Source: Astropecten irregularis
Lineage: Eukaryota; Echinodermata; Asteroidea; Paxillosida; Astropectinidae
DNA length: 64,000 bases
Assembly (NCBI GenBank): GCA_963971285.1
Contig: OZ020244.1
Coordinates: forward strand, 9,982,001 to 10,046,000
Direction: 5' to 3'
Both the position numbers and the translations under genes were made by a program. Within the stretch, counting starts at the first letter, position 1; each line of letters opens with the position of its first letter. The notes beneath the pieces were generated by a model that was given only the letters and a program-made list of their open reading frames with translations, searched no databases and was not told the DNA's origin. Shown here in pieces: positions 48,249 to 57,805 of the stretch.

Positions 48249-48880
48249 TTTTTTTATCAAGGTGATACAAGATTTGGTGCTAGTTATGGAAAGCAATGTG
48301 TTGCTAATTCTATAACCTCAATGATGTATAGCAAGAAGAATGAAGTAAAAAACTGGAATCGTGTTGATATGGACAATGTTCTATTGACTGGTGATGAATT
48401 ATATAGATTCTTGCAACAGAGTTCAACACTGAACAATGAGTAATTATTGATCAATGAATTGCCAACTGAGTTTTTTTGACAGACATTATAGTATGATATA
48501 TTATGATGCTGTACCAGGTACATTTGAGGAAAGTTCTCACAATTTTATTGAGTTTAATATGGTGTCTTTGAAAGCTGCACTTGAACAGTCTCTCCAGAAA
48601 TACCATGCATGCTTCTTGAGTTTTCATGGAAATACCTTTGCTGTAATTGCTGAAGATGGTGTATATTATATCTTTGATTCCCATTCCAGAAGTATACAAG
48701 GACGTATGGTTCAAGACGGAACAAGCATGGTGATGAGAGCAAGGACTTGGCAAGGTGTGTACAGGTATTGCACAAAGTTAGCTGAATCCATGAATTTACA
48801 TAGTAGTGAACAGTATGAATTAACTGGAGTAACTCTTTGTATTGATGGTACGGCTATTACATGTGCATGTCCAAATATGT
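48249..48880 (+). pseudogene. Second Helentron: peptidase C76-like cysteine protease
   Basis: Resembles the herpesvirus tegument deubiquitinase fold (peptidase C76), known as a domestic module in some Helitron-like and other elements. The frame from about 48255 gives QGDTRFG and GKQCVANSITSMMYS, with the predicted catalytic Cys, and GDELYRFL. After a stop (48440 region) and a T7 run (48471-48477), the next frame gives CFLSFHGNTFAVI and YYIFDSHSRS, with the expected Asp-x-His catalytic pair, then GTSMVM. All three catalytic positions are visible but spread over two frames. The identification rests on motif pattern only. Confidence 0.6.
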
Positions 48881-49069
48881 TAGATGAAGGTATAGAAGTG
48901 CAGGGCATATTAGAAAGTATTGATGTGAGTTTGACTGTGCAGGAATGTGATGTCCCTAGTGCACCAGGAAATGATATTGAGAAAGAAAGTGATGAAACAT
49001 GTAGCCCAGGTGTTAGTATTGAGGAAGATGATATGAGTAGCAGCAGTCTGTCTGAGTCACAGGATTATA

Positions 49070-49384
49070 ATGATAGGAAACAGTGATTACAGTGATGTGG
49101 AAGTAGTGGATGTTTCTGGACCTAGTGTCATGACATTCTATCCATTTAACAATGAAGCCAGGACTATCTTTTGCAATCGGTTTGGTTTAGAAATGCGACA
49201 TTGGTATAATGACTCTACTCATGCAGTATGTTCGGCAATGGGCAAACCTGTAACTTGTAAGCAGATAAGAGGTGATGGTAATTGTTTCTTCAGAGCTGTT
49301 TCGTTTGCATTATCAGGGACTGAAGATAATCATGTACAGTTGAGAATTGCTTGTGTTGATCATTTGCTAAGGAATGCTAGTTAA
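49070..49384 (+). pseudogene. Second Helentron: OTU protease, N-terminal half
   Basis: OTU-type cysteine protease N half with the hallmark RGDGNCFFRAVSFALSG (catalytic Asp and Cys) at 49267-49318, then HVQLRIACVDHLL. A TAA follows at 49381-49383, and then IMREGF, the same phrase that opens the OTU C half at 2090-2110. The C half is missing because of a deletion into Rep. Deubiquitinase or protease activity is a family property; this copy is inactive. Confidence 0.8.
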
Positions 49385-49554
49385 TTGGCTTGTATTATGA
49401 GAGAAGGATTTGATAAAGTGAAAGATTACTTTTATAGAGTAGAATTTCAGCAGAGAGGTTCCCCACATACACATTGTATATTTTGGATTGAAGATGCACC
49501 AAAGTTGAGTAGAGGCAGTGATACTGAAGTGGCAAAGTTTGTTGATCAATACCC
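49385..49554 (+). pseudogene. Second Helentron: Rep HUH fragment
   Basis: Short piece of the Rep domain with [19 protein letters not shown] (HUH motif) and [10 protein letters not shown], closely matching 4590-4700 in the first Helentron. The upstream Helitron-like N domain is deleted and the sequence is lost at about 49554 into AACGTTTT repeats. Confidence 0.8.
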
Positions 49555-49990
49555 AACTAACAAATGGACGTTTTCTGAACGTTCTAAAAACGTTCTTATT
49601 TGGTTTTTTGGACGTTTTGTGAAAACGTTTTATGGACGTCAAAATGTGGTAGGTTTTAGACGTTTTAACAACGTTTTATTTGACGTTTTAAAAACGTTTT
49701 TTAAACGTTAAAAGAACCAAAAAAAACATTTTAAGAACCTTTCGGAAGCTCGAGACGTACACAAAACTTTAAAAACGTTCTAAATATATTCTGGACGTTG
49801 TTAGAACGTGCAGAAAACCTTTAAAAAACCTTTGGAACGTTCTTTACACGTTTTTAAAACGTTTTTAAAACCTTGAAATGGACTAAAAACGTTTTAAGAA
49901 CGTCTAGAAAACCTTTTCAAACACGCCTGGAACGTTTTTGGGACGTTCAAAAAACGTTTTAAGAACGTAAAGAATACCTTTTAAAACAAC
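49555..49990. repeat. AACGTTTT-rich simple-repeat block
   Basis: Dozens of AACGTT/ACGTTTT motifs spaced irregularly in both orientations (AACGTT is self-complementary), with intervening GGAACG and AAGAACC text. No coding. It may be part of a larger DNA element whose ends are not visible here. Confidence 0.75.
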
Positions 49991-50399
49991 ACAATACAAA
50001 TTGTATATTGTTTAAACACTGGCTCACACTTGATCGATTTCAGGACTTTATTATCAAACATAAATAAATAAATAAATAAAGACTTGGTAATAATAGTACA
50101 TGTATTTCACGGTCACTTATAAAAAGATAAAATGTTCTCGGTAGGTTTCCATGGTGATAAAGTATTGACAACTGAAAGTTTCCAAAATCCAATAGACGTC
50201 TATTTCTGGCTGGTGATTGACAAGTGATATCATGGTTGAAAAATTGGCGTAAAAAAACTAAAAGATGAAAAATGAACAGAAATTTGGTTGGATGGTTCTT
50301 TTGAAACCACAGTTACAATAGTTATTTACAACAAAAATGTTCAAGATGATGTCATTATAGTAAGTGGCAAGTATATATGAATACTCAATTTTACCAATC
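49991..50399. other. Unannotated AT-rich sequence
   Basis: No gene seen. An AAATAAATAAAT microsatellite lies at about 50060. Confidence 0.45.
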
Positions 50400-51640
50400 T
50401 ATTAACAAAAAAAGGCAAGTCTATGAATACATCTAGTGTATAAAAATTGGCAGCACACACATTGCATTTTTTGTTACAGCATACTCAACAAAAGTCACTC
50501 AGGTGATTTATATAACCCGTAATTTATCTTTGATTCCTGAAAAGATGTTGTTAATTCGTACTGAAAACATGAACCAACTTAATGGCAAGGAAAACTTTGC
50601 ATAATTGGTGTAATTGACCTCTGGTAAAACCTGAACGAGAACTGTCAGACTGTATACAGTAATATGTGTCAAATAACCATTTACCATATTGTCCTTTTGA
50701 TCCACCACATATTTTATAGCCATGTCCAGATTTGTGCTATAAACGAGTTTTAATAAGAAGCCAGCATATTAGAAATGTCATATTCCAAGAAATACAAAAT
50801 CCACAATATAACATAGTAACAATCAACACATAGTTATTTACATTAATGAGATACAAGTTGAAGATATGTCAAATAACTGGCAAGTATGAAAACTTAAATA
50901 AGGCAAGACTATAAATATATCTAGTGTAAACAATTTGGCAGCACACACATAGCATTTTTGGTTACAGCATACTCATAACTTTGAGTGATTTATATAACCC
51001 GTAATTTTATCTTTGATTCCTGAAAAGATGTTGTTAATTCGTACTGAAAACATGAACCAACTAAATGACAAAGAAAACTTTGCATAATTGGTGTGATTGA
51101 CCTCTGGTAAAACCTGAACGAGAACTGTATAGTATGTGTCAAATTACCATTTACCATATTATCCTTTTGATCTACCACATATTTTATAGCCATGTCCAGA
51201 TTTGTGCTATAAACGAGTTTAATAAGAAGCCAGCATTAGAAATGTCATCTTCCAAGAAATACAAAATCCACCATATAACATAGTAACAATTAACACACAG
51301 TTATTTACATTAATGAGATACAAGTTGAAGATATGTGAAATAACTGGCAAGTATGAAAACTCAAATTTACCAGGCTATACATAGAAAAGGCAAGACTATA
51401 AATATATCTAGTGTAAACAATTTGGCAGCACACACATAGCATTTTTGGTTACAGCATATTCATAACTTTCAGTGATTTATAGAACCCGTAATTTCCTCTT
51501 TGATTCCTGAAAAGATGTACGAACTAAATAACACAGAAAACTTGGCATAATCGGTGTGATTGACATCTGGTAAAACCAGAACTGTATAGTATGTGTCAAA
51601 TAACCATTTACCATATTGTGACAATATAGTAAATGGTAAT
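50400..51640 (+). repeat. About 485-bp unit tandemly repeated, two and a half copies
   Basis: The phrase TTGGCAGCACACACAT...TATAACCCGTAATTT...TTTGATTCCTGAAAAGATG recurs at about 50446, 50934 and 51421, and AACCCGTAAT at about 50514, 50996 and 51484. Later copies carry deletions. No protein motif. Confidence 0.85.
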
Positions 51641-52567
51641 TTTAAAACATACTATCCACCAAAGATTTTGTAGTCAATATCATAATTATATTGATATACA
51701 TAATCACTGAAAGATAATTTCAGAACATATCATACTGAATTCATCCAATTCATTTAAGCTACGACAAGCTACGATATTTGGATGAAAAGTATTATGTAAA
51801 CAAGCATCATGAGATTATAGTGATTCAAAAAACCATGTCGTTTCACTTGAGTTCGGCCCCAGAATCATGTCAGAAGGTACCCTTCACTTCTTCGCATGGT
51901 GTCTTCAACATGACATGAGTGAAGGGCCTGAAAAGCCAACTATAAAAGAGTTTGATCAGAAGCCAGTATGTAACTACAAAGTAAATGGAGAACAGATGTC
52001 TTCAGCAATTATCCTTGTCACAAGGTGATCATAATTATATTAATCAAAGTGACTCTTTTAAATGAAAGACTTAAATTTAATTTGGGCGACCTACAATTTC
52101 TGAGTTTAGTTTGATGCAGGGGTGGTGATAAACGAGATTTATTTTCCTGTTGGCCGCCGCACCCAACTGGTGCAGAAGTTAGTGAACCGTTCAAGAAAGG
52201 GGACATGTATATAGTGTAAAGTTGTCATTGGCTGGCGAGCCCGTCATATGCATAAATTTGCATGTTGAAAAGATATTTTGGGTCTCAATGCCTTTACTGA
52301 ATTCTTGGACCACAGTATGGGTCATTGCAAAAATTCTCACTTGGGGTGTGGTTGAGATTTTGGAGATGAGATTCCGTGGAGAGGGTTGCAACCAGCCAAG
52401 AAAGGTGTTATTTTTGAGGAAAATTGAGATAGTACGGAGAAGCTAAGGAGAGGGCAGAGCAAGCCAGCCTTAGGCAACCTAATTTAAGCAAGCCATTTTG
52501 AGGGCAAATCCGCCGATACCCTATGGGACAAACAAGCTAGGAACACCGGGAATCCTGTAAGTTTAAC
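51641..52567. other. Unannotated intergenic sequence
   Basis: No coding signal. A weak inverted repeat CCCTTCACT...AGTGAAGGG lies at about 51880-51927. Confidence 0.4.
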
Positions 52568-53229
52568 TAGAGATCTATGGCTGTTGCAAACAGCACATAG
52601 GGCTTTTCCGCAAATGATATTATAAATTGATATACATATACATGTAAACTGTTATACAAAGCAAGCAAAGGGACCCCTTAATGGATAATTAAAAACAAGA
52701 ATCATGATCCTAGCTCTTACCACTTTGGAATGAGGAGCTACTTCCTGTTTGACCGGAAGTAGAGGTCACAGAGGTCAAGCATTTTGTCACAAAGAAAGAC
52801 CTTGCCTAACAATCACTTTTGGTGAAAGAATCATGATCAAAGCTCTTACCACTTTTAAATGAGGAAATACTTCCTGTTTGACCGGAAGTAGAGGTCACAG
52901 AGGTTAAACAATGTGTCACAAAGAAAGACCTTGCCTGACATTCACATTTGGCCAAGGAATCAACTTAATATCTCAAACGGTTGATTTTTTGTTGATTTTT
53001 AAAGATTTGGTTTATTAAATTTAAATCGCTTGTAATTTGACACCTGATGACGTCATGACGTCATTGTTCGGCATACATCTACGCTATAGGGGCTTTACTT
53101 GGACAAAGTTTGGTTAAAATTGATTGCTTAAAAGTGACCAAAGTGGCGTGTTGAAAAAGTCTATGGTAACTCGAGCGACAAGAAGAGTAAGAACAAAAAC
53201 AAAAGCTTTCCGCTATCACGGAAAAGCCA
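52568..53229 (+). mobile_element. Family-2 non-autonomous element, complete ends
   Basis: 5' end TAGAGATCTATGG resembles the family-1 start (both follow AAC and read TAGA-x-AT). A 5' palindrome arms CTATG...CATAG spans 52575-52600, directly followed by GGCTTTTCCGC. The core holds two tandem ETS/AGGTCA units; then a purine-rich tract and a 3' hairpin GCTTTCCG...CGGAAAAGC at 53205-53227. The 3' arm is the inverse of the 5' GGCTTTTCCG, the same two-end logic as in family 1. No gene inside. Confidence 0.65.
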
Positions 53230-53291
53230 ATAAAAATGAACTATCTTGTTTGTTTAAAATGTATTCACCATTGTATTTGATTTTCAGAGAT

Positions 53292-53375
53292 TCAATTCTC
53301 CATGGCACCCTCCTCGTCTTCAGTAGCAACAGCAGCATCTGCGGCAACATCTCCAGCCTCAACGGTATCAGGTTT
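53292..53375 (-). CDS. Possible terminal exon of an unknown host gene
   Basis: On the minus strand a consensus-like acceptor (CTCTGATTTGCAG) is followed by an open frame of 27 codons starting KPDTVEAG, acidic and alanine-rich, ending EEGAMEN and TGA. It looks like the acidic C-terminal tail of a larger protein. Upstream exons would lie to the right, where the virus-like block begins, and none are visible. Too short to identify; may be chance. Confidence 0.25.
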   Translation of the reverse strand, partial: KPDTVEAGDVAADAAVATEDEEGAMEN

Positions 53376-54015
53376 CTGCAAATCAGAGCAAACACTTATT
53401 TATACATTAAATGTTATACTAGGGGGTATGATAATCCCCTCCCTAAAAACAGCGCCTATACAAGCTCATTTGGTGACAAACTGGCATAATGAAAATTATG
53501 AACCAACATTGTAACTGCACATAAGTAAATATTATTTGCTTGTCCACAAAATATGAAGTATCGAGACCAATGCCTGAAAACTGACGACTGGATAAGCTAG
53601 GGTGGCAGTGAGGTGAATCCAGCCACCCCATCAACAAGGGCAAAACTGGACTAATGATGTGCTTCATGTACATGTACAATATTTTTCAGATAATTATGGC
53701 TGGATATTGGGTCCATCCCTTTCAAAGGGCTACAGAATTTTCACTCATTCAATTAAAAGATAACTGTATAATAAATATTTTTTTTTAACCCTAATCCCGT
53801 GGGGGGGGGGGGGGGGGGCACACCCCCCCCTCCCCCAATGGACTCATGTGATCCAAAAAGCCCAATGGTTTTAGGGTTAATGTCCAAGAGTAGGGGGAGA
53901 ATACCAATTCTCGCCCAATTGAGTTTTCGATGTTCAATCTGGGGTGGGCAAAGTAAAAAAAATCGGGAAAAAATTAGAAAATTAAATAATATTATTTTAT
54001 ATTATTATAAATAAG
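53376..54015. other. Boundary region with G18 tract and TTAGGG-type inverted repeat
   Basis: TTAACCCTAA at 53785-53794 and TTAGGGTTAA at 53871-53880 are exact inverted repeats. Between them lie a run of about 18 G and then a C-rich run, so the whole of 53785-53880 can fold on itself. Beyond it the sequence becomes strongly AT-rich and the virus-like genes begin. No gene recognised here. Confidence 0.6.
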
Positions 54016-54786
54016 ATGGAACAAAACAAAACAATAAAACATACATACTTTGTAACTGAAAAACATGATCTATATAAAAACGCAGATAAAAGTGAATATC
54101 ATCATTATGGGTTGTTTAATGAGGAAATTTTAATAATAAATCCAGCGATTAAAACTTCACAAGAAGTAGTAGAATATGCTAAATCAAAAATTACTTATAA
54201 ACATGATGATAAAGAATGTAATTTAATTTTTATGTTACCAACAAATTTTTGTTTTGGAATAAATACAATTAATACTTTTGGTGAAGAAAAAAATCTAGAC
54301 AACACAACTGGCTATCAAATTGTATATAATTTACAAAATGATTGTGATGAAATTGTTAAATACTTTGATAAAATGATATGTACAGTAACTAAATATATTG
54401 AATCTGATAAAGATAAAAATATACCCAAAACAACCAAAACTATGTATATAAACATGGGAAAACAAAGTGTTAAACCAATTTATGATGATAAAAACAAAAA
54501 AATGTATATTAAACTTAAATCATATGGAAAAGGAAATCAATTAAAACAATATACAAAATTGTTTGATTCTAAAAAGAAAAAGATTGATAACATTGATGAA
54601 TATATGAATAAATCATGTAAAGTTACACCTGTTCTCATCTGTAATGATATATTTTTTGGTTCTCATGGAAATAGTGGATTTGGCGCAAGAATCAGATTTA
54701 AATTAGAACAAGCTGTTATTAGGCAATATGAAACTATACAAATCCCCACTAATGCCATGTTTGATATTGAAGATATTGATGACTAA
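54016..54786 (+). CDS. Putative viral ssDNA-binding-like protein
   Basis: Intact 256-codon frame from ATG 54016, preceded by an A/T-only promoter-like stretch (TATTTTATATTATTATAAAT). Lysine- and asparagine-rich. The C-terminal part (VLICNDIFFGSHGNSGFGA then an amphipathic end) is reminiscent of a conserved motif in replication-associated ssDNA-binding proteins of large DNA viruses (the DUF2738/DUF5871 type). That link is by pattern only and uncertain. It stands alone on the plus strand; its end is followed by a hairpin at 54859-54882. An acidic tail (DIEDIDD) fits an ssDNA-binding protein. Confidence 0.7.
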   Translation: MEQNKTIKHTYFVTEKHDLYKNADKSEYHHYGLFNEEILIINPAIKTSQEVVEYAKSKITYKHDDKECNLIFMLPTNFCFGINTINTFGEEKNLDNTTGYQIVYNLQNDCDEIVKYFDKMICTVTKYIESDKDKNIPKTTKTMYINMGKQSVKPIYDDKNKKMYIKLKSYGKGNQLKQYTKLFDSKKKKIDNIDEYMNKSCKVTPVLICNDIFFGSHGNSGFGARIRFKLEQAVIRQYETIQIPTNAMFDIEDIDD

Positions 54787-54858
54787 ATCTAGAATATAAA
54801 AAAGAAAGCCAACAAAAATAACCAAAAAATTATCATTTTTATTCACACACTAAATAAA

Positions 54859-54882
54859 GCCACATCCAAAATAGGATGTGGC
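54859..54882 (+). terminator. Gene-end hairpin (9-bp stem)
   Basis: GCCACATCC and GGATGTGGC form a perfect stem around AAAATA, followed by ATTTTTC. It lies 73 bases after the stop of the plus-strand gene at 54016-54786. Confidence 0.6.
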
Positions 54883-54889
54883 ATTTTTC

Positions 54890-55278
54890 TTACGTCGTAT
54901 GCATATACACTACTCATATGCACTTGACAATGCACTAAAGGTTATTTACCTTAAGTGTATACACAACACTCGCTTGGGAAAAACAGCCATTCAATGTCAC
55001 GCGTGGTTGCTCCCAGTGTAAACAGGGTTTTTGTTATTCAAATTTTATTCATGACTGAACGTAGTGTAAAACGCTTAGTCATCTGCTGGCACAAAGGTCA
55101 AATTCCTAAAAAGGCTCGGATTTGTTATTGAAATATAACGCATGACTGAACCTGTGTAAACCGTCACAATCACAGTCAAACACCCCTCAAAAATAGACTC
55201 GTCCTTTGTGTCGTCATCGTTGCTATTGCACCATTTTGAGTATAAGGTTTATAAATAAATAAAACACGACTTTGTTGG
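54890..55278. other. Noncoding gap with diverged direct repeats
   Basis: Two related stretches about 90 bp apart (near 55032 and 55118) share TTTGTTATT and CATGACTGAAC followed by GTGTAAA. Such repeats might mark a control or origin region, but that is speculation. No open frame of note. Confidence 0.4.
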
Positions 55279-55348
55279 GCCTGGGTGGTAGCCAAGTGGA
55301 TAAGCTCGTCGGCTTGCAACCATGGGGTACCGGGTTCGAGACACGGTC
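55279..55348 (+). repeat. tRNA-like sequence (tRNA-derived SINE type)
   Basis: TAGCCAAGTGGATAAGC (A-box like) and GGTTCGAGAC (B-box) are correctly spaced, with CTTGCAA in the anticodon-loop position (TGC). The acceptor and anticodon stems do not pair well, so this is more likely a tRNA-derived SINE head than a working tRNA gene. It sits in the noncoding gap of the virus-like block. Confidence 0.6.
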
Positions 55349-55687
55349 TGTAAAATTGAAATTAACATAGAAAAAATAGAAATAGAAAAATAGAAAAAGT
55401 AAAACATTTTTCTCGTTGAATATTTGGGTGGGTATTTAATAAGAAACATTAAAAACAAAATACCTTTCATAAAAAACAAAAAAACAAAACCTTTAAACTT
55501 TGAACTCGGTACCCCAAAAAAGGGGGCCAACAGCTTTGTTGACCCCCTAAATGAGTTTGAGGCATATAGCCCAGGCCCTTTACGCTCTTTATAATAAAAC
55601 GCCCACGCATTGTGAGTAAAGTATTGGGTGAAAAACAATGATTCAGTAAAAAAAAAAAAAAAAAATATTTTTTATATAAAAATATAA
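55349..55687. other. Noncoding gap with GC hairpin
   Basis: A-rich text after the tRNA-like head, then an imperfect hairpin at 55521-55548 (AGGGGGCCAACA and TGTTGACCCCCT around GCTT), and an A17 run at about 55649. TATATAAAAATATAA before ATG 55688 is the promoter-like stretch of the next gene. A minus-strand open frame here has no protein character. Confidence 0.5.
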
Positions 55688-56119
55688 ATGGATGAGATAG
55701 ATATGTGCAATCACAACATCATGATCGACGAGGCTAAAGACGAGTATTATTGCGACAAGTGTGGATTAATTATAGGTTATAGTCTCATGGATTATTCTGC
55801 GGAAAATATTAACGGAAAGTATAATCAGAGATTTTTCTACAAAAAAACAAAGGCTTCTATAGTAAAAAAAGTCTTTGATAAATTAAACATTCAATACCAA
55901 ATGTGTGACCTTAAACTCATCGAGTTTAAATTAAAACAAATATTAAAGGGAAAAATATCTAGAGGTCATCCACTCAGGTCGTTAATGGCAGTATGTTATC
56001 TAAAAAACGTTTCAAACGTAACCCAAGAAACAGTACAAAAGTTATTTCAAGTAGAATTAAAATATTTTAATCAAGCGTTAAAAAGATACAACGAAACTTT
56101 TAAAGAGGAGGAGCTGTAG
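55688..56119 (+). CDS. TFIIB-like transcription factor
   Basis: 143 codons. The N-terminal zinc ribbon has Cys7-x-His9 and Cys22-x2-Cys25 (CDKCGLIIGYS), the pattern of TFIIB-type ribbons. The rest is helical and suits a cyclin-like fold (SRGHPLRSLMAVCYLKN, as in TFIIB core repeats). It is shorter than cellular TFIIB (about 310 residues), having room for only one cyclin-like repeat. Such TFIIB-type genes occur in large DNA viruses and would recruit RNA polymerase to viral promoters. Promoter-like TATATAAAAATATAA lies directly upstream; a hairpin follows at 56166. Confident that it is TFIIB-like; role inferred. Confidence 0.78.
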   Translation: MDEIDMCNHNIMIDEAKDEYYCDKCGLIIGYSLMDYSAENINGKYNQRFFYKKTKASIVKKVFDKLNIQYQMCDLKLIEFKLKQILKGKISRGHPLRSLMAVCYLKNVSNVTQETVQKLFQVELKYFNQALKRYNETFKEEEL

Positions 56120-56165
56120 GGGTAACTCTCGCTTGACTTTCTTTATAACTCGGAGGTTTACTCTC

Positions 56166-56181
56166 GTCGTTTTTAAACGAC
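56166..56181. terminator. Gene-end hairpin between convergent genes
   Basis: GTCGTTT and AAACGAC form a 7-bp stem around TT. It lies between the stop of the TFIIB-like gene (56119) and that of the leftward membrane protein gene (56198), so it may serve both. Confidence 0.45.
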
Positions 56182-56197
56182 TTTGTCAAACTTAAAC

Positions 56198-56869
56198 TTA
56201 ATCTCCAAGTTTTTTCATAAGCTCTTTTTTTTCTTTGGCGAGTAAATCACTCGCCATCGCTTTAGCCTTTTCTTCAACTTGTCGTTCAAATTCAACTTTA
56301 TTTAAATGTTTAGCTTCTTCTAACAATGTAGAAGTTTTAAATCTTATTTTTTCTTTCAAGTCGTTAAATTTTTTAAGTTCTGACGTAATTAATACAAATT
56401 CTTCGTGAGAAATATCACCATCTTTGATGGCCTTTGACACGTATTCATCTATCGTGTTTAACTTTGCATCTGCTAAAATTTTAATCTGATCGTGTTTTTT
56501 ACTCTTTACCGTAAATTTTTTACTTGCGTATATAAGTACCGCGTAAAATCCAAAGGCACCTATGCTAGCCCCCTCTAAGACTAAGCCAATTGGGGCACTA
56601 ATAACACCCATTAGTGCGGGGATCCCTATCGCGGCTGCAGTGACCCCCAGTACTTCAACCCCGTGTTCTACATATTGAATCGCAGAGATCCACCTTTTTA
56701 ACTTTTTAAAAGAAACCTCGCGCGAGTTTCTTTCTTTACAGATTTGAGATTTAATCTCTTCAATTTTTTGAAGTCGATAAATTTTAGTTTCGTCTTTAAT
56801 ATCATCACCGCTGTTTAAGTTTAGATTAGGATATAAAGGTTTTATTTCATTTACATTAACGGCTGCCAT
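56198..56869 (-). CDS. Membrane protein with coiled-coil tail
   Basis: Intact 223-codon frame from ATG 56869, preceded on its strand by CTTATATATTAAAAAT. The N part is soluble; residues about 70-115 form two hydrophobic segments (VLGVTAAAIGIPALMGVI and IGAFGFYAVLIYA), followed by a long helical, charged C-terminal half with KLNTIDEYVSKAIKDGDISH and EEF. I recognise the pattern (hydrophobic hairpin, then KLN..I...SKA...ISHEEF) from uncharacterised proteins of viral-type elements in many invertebrate genomes, but not a function. It may be a virion membrane or capsid-associated protein. Confidence 0.72.
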   Translation of the reverse strand: MAAVNVNEIKPLYPNLNLNSGDDIKDETKIYRLQKIEEIKSQICKERNSREVSFKKLKRWISAIQYVEHGVEVLGVTAAAIGIPALMGVISAPIGLVLEGASIGAFGFYAVLIYASKKFTVKSKKHDQIKILADAKLNTIDEYVSKAIKDGDISHEEFVLITSELKKFNDLKEKIRFKTSTLLEEAKHLNKVEFERQVEEKAKAMASDLLAKEKKELMKKLGD

Positions 56870-56890
56870 ATTTTTAATATATAAGCGTTT

Positions 56891-57780
56891 TTAAATTATT
56901 TCACATTCGATTAAAATCCCCGCGCCTTTGTTATTGATGATTTTTCCTTCCTCGTTTTTAATTGAAAAGGCAAGTTTATCAATTTTACCGTTTTTTAATG
57001 TTTTTCCAACGTGAGTTTGGCTCGTTTGGCTCGTGTGATAAAATGATAACACATTTGAAGGAAACCCATTGTAAAATTATCACTCGTGTTTAACTGCTCG
57101 CAATGAATAAACGTAATGTTAAATGGGTTAATATCGTAATCACCCTTATAAATGACATTTGGGATTAACCTTCCTTTGGGTAAATTGAGCAAATTAGAAA
57201 CTTCTCGGTTTAAACGTAGATTAAGGTTTATATCAGTGACCCTTAAGGTCACCGTTTTACTTTCTCTATAGACTTTAAAGCTCACACCCGGTATCGTGTT
57301 TATCAATGACTCAAACCAATCGATACCATAAAATCCAGGTAAAATAATGATGCTTCCTGATTTGCGCTCGGGCAAAGCCGTAACCTCACTCACCGGATGT
57401 AGTGCATTTACGATTGGCTCTTTATGTCCTAAAACAACGAGGCTGTTTTTAATTTGTGGTAAACGCATATTTTCTGTTTTTTCTTGATTGTCATTGTTGT
57501 ATCCATATCGAAGTAAATCTGCGGCTAATACTTGACCTTCTATGATATATTCTATTCTTTTATTTAATAAATGTATTACATAGTTAACTTCATTTTGTAA
57601 TTCATCAAGTCTATCCCTAGATGATTCTAGGGTTCGTTTTTGTTGTCTGAGGACCTGTATTTCTTCTTGTATTTTTATTTCCACTTCGTTAAGAATTCCA
57701 GTATCATATCCGTCAAACATCTGTTTAATAATGCGTGTTATGACTTCTTCTCGGCTTTGTTGAATTTCTTCGGTTGTCAT
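56891..57780 (-). CDS. Putative minor capsid/vertex protein with coiled coil (C-terminal frame break)
   Basis: The main frame (ATG 57780 to stop 56995, 261 codons) has a predicted coiled coil in residues about 1-75, then a beta-rich part with PGFYGIDWF, VTLRVTDINLNLRL and LLNLPKGRL, followed by an IYKGDYD stretch. This order resembles jelly-roll-type minor capsid proteins of adenovirus/Polinton-like viruses, by pattern only. After the stop the -1 frame stays open to 56891 with a beta-like end (GAGILIECEII), so the C terminus probably continues across a frame break at a short A-run near 56997. Upstream, a second small frame at 57806-57982 may be its N-terminal part. Confidence 0.6.
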
Positions 57781-57805
57781 CGATAAACGAAATTGATTTA
57801 TTATC

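Noticed and set aside
55249-55638. 129-codon minus-strand frame in the viral gap
   Set aside because: It crosses a tRNA-like head, a hairpin and A-rich text, without protein-like composition or a start motif.
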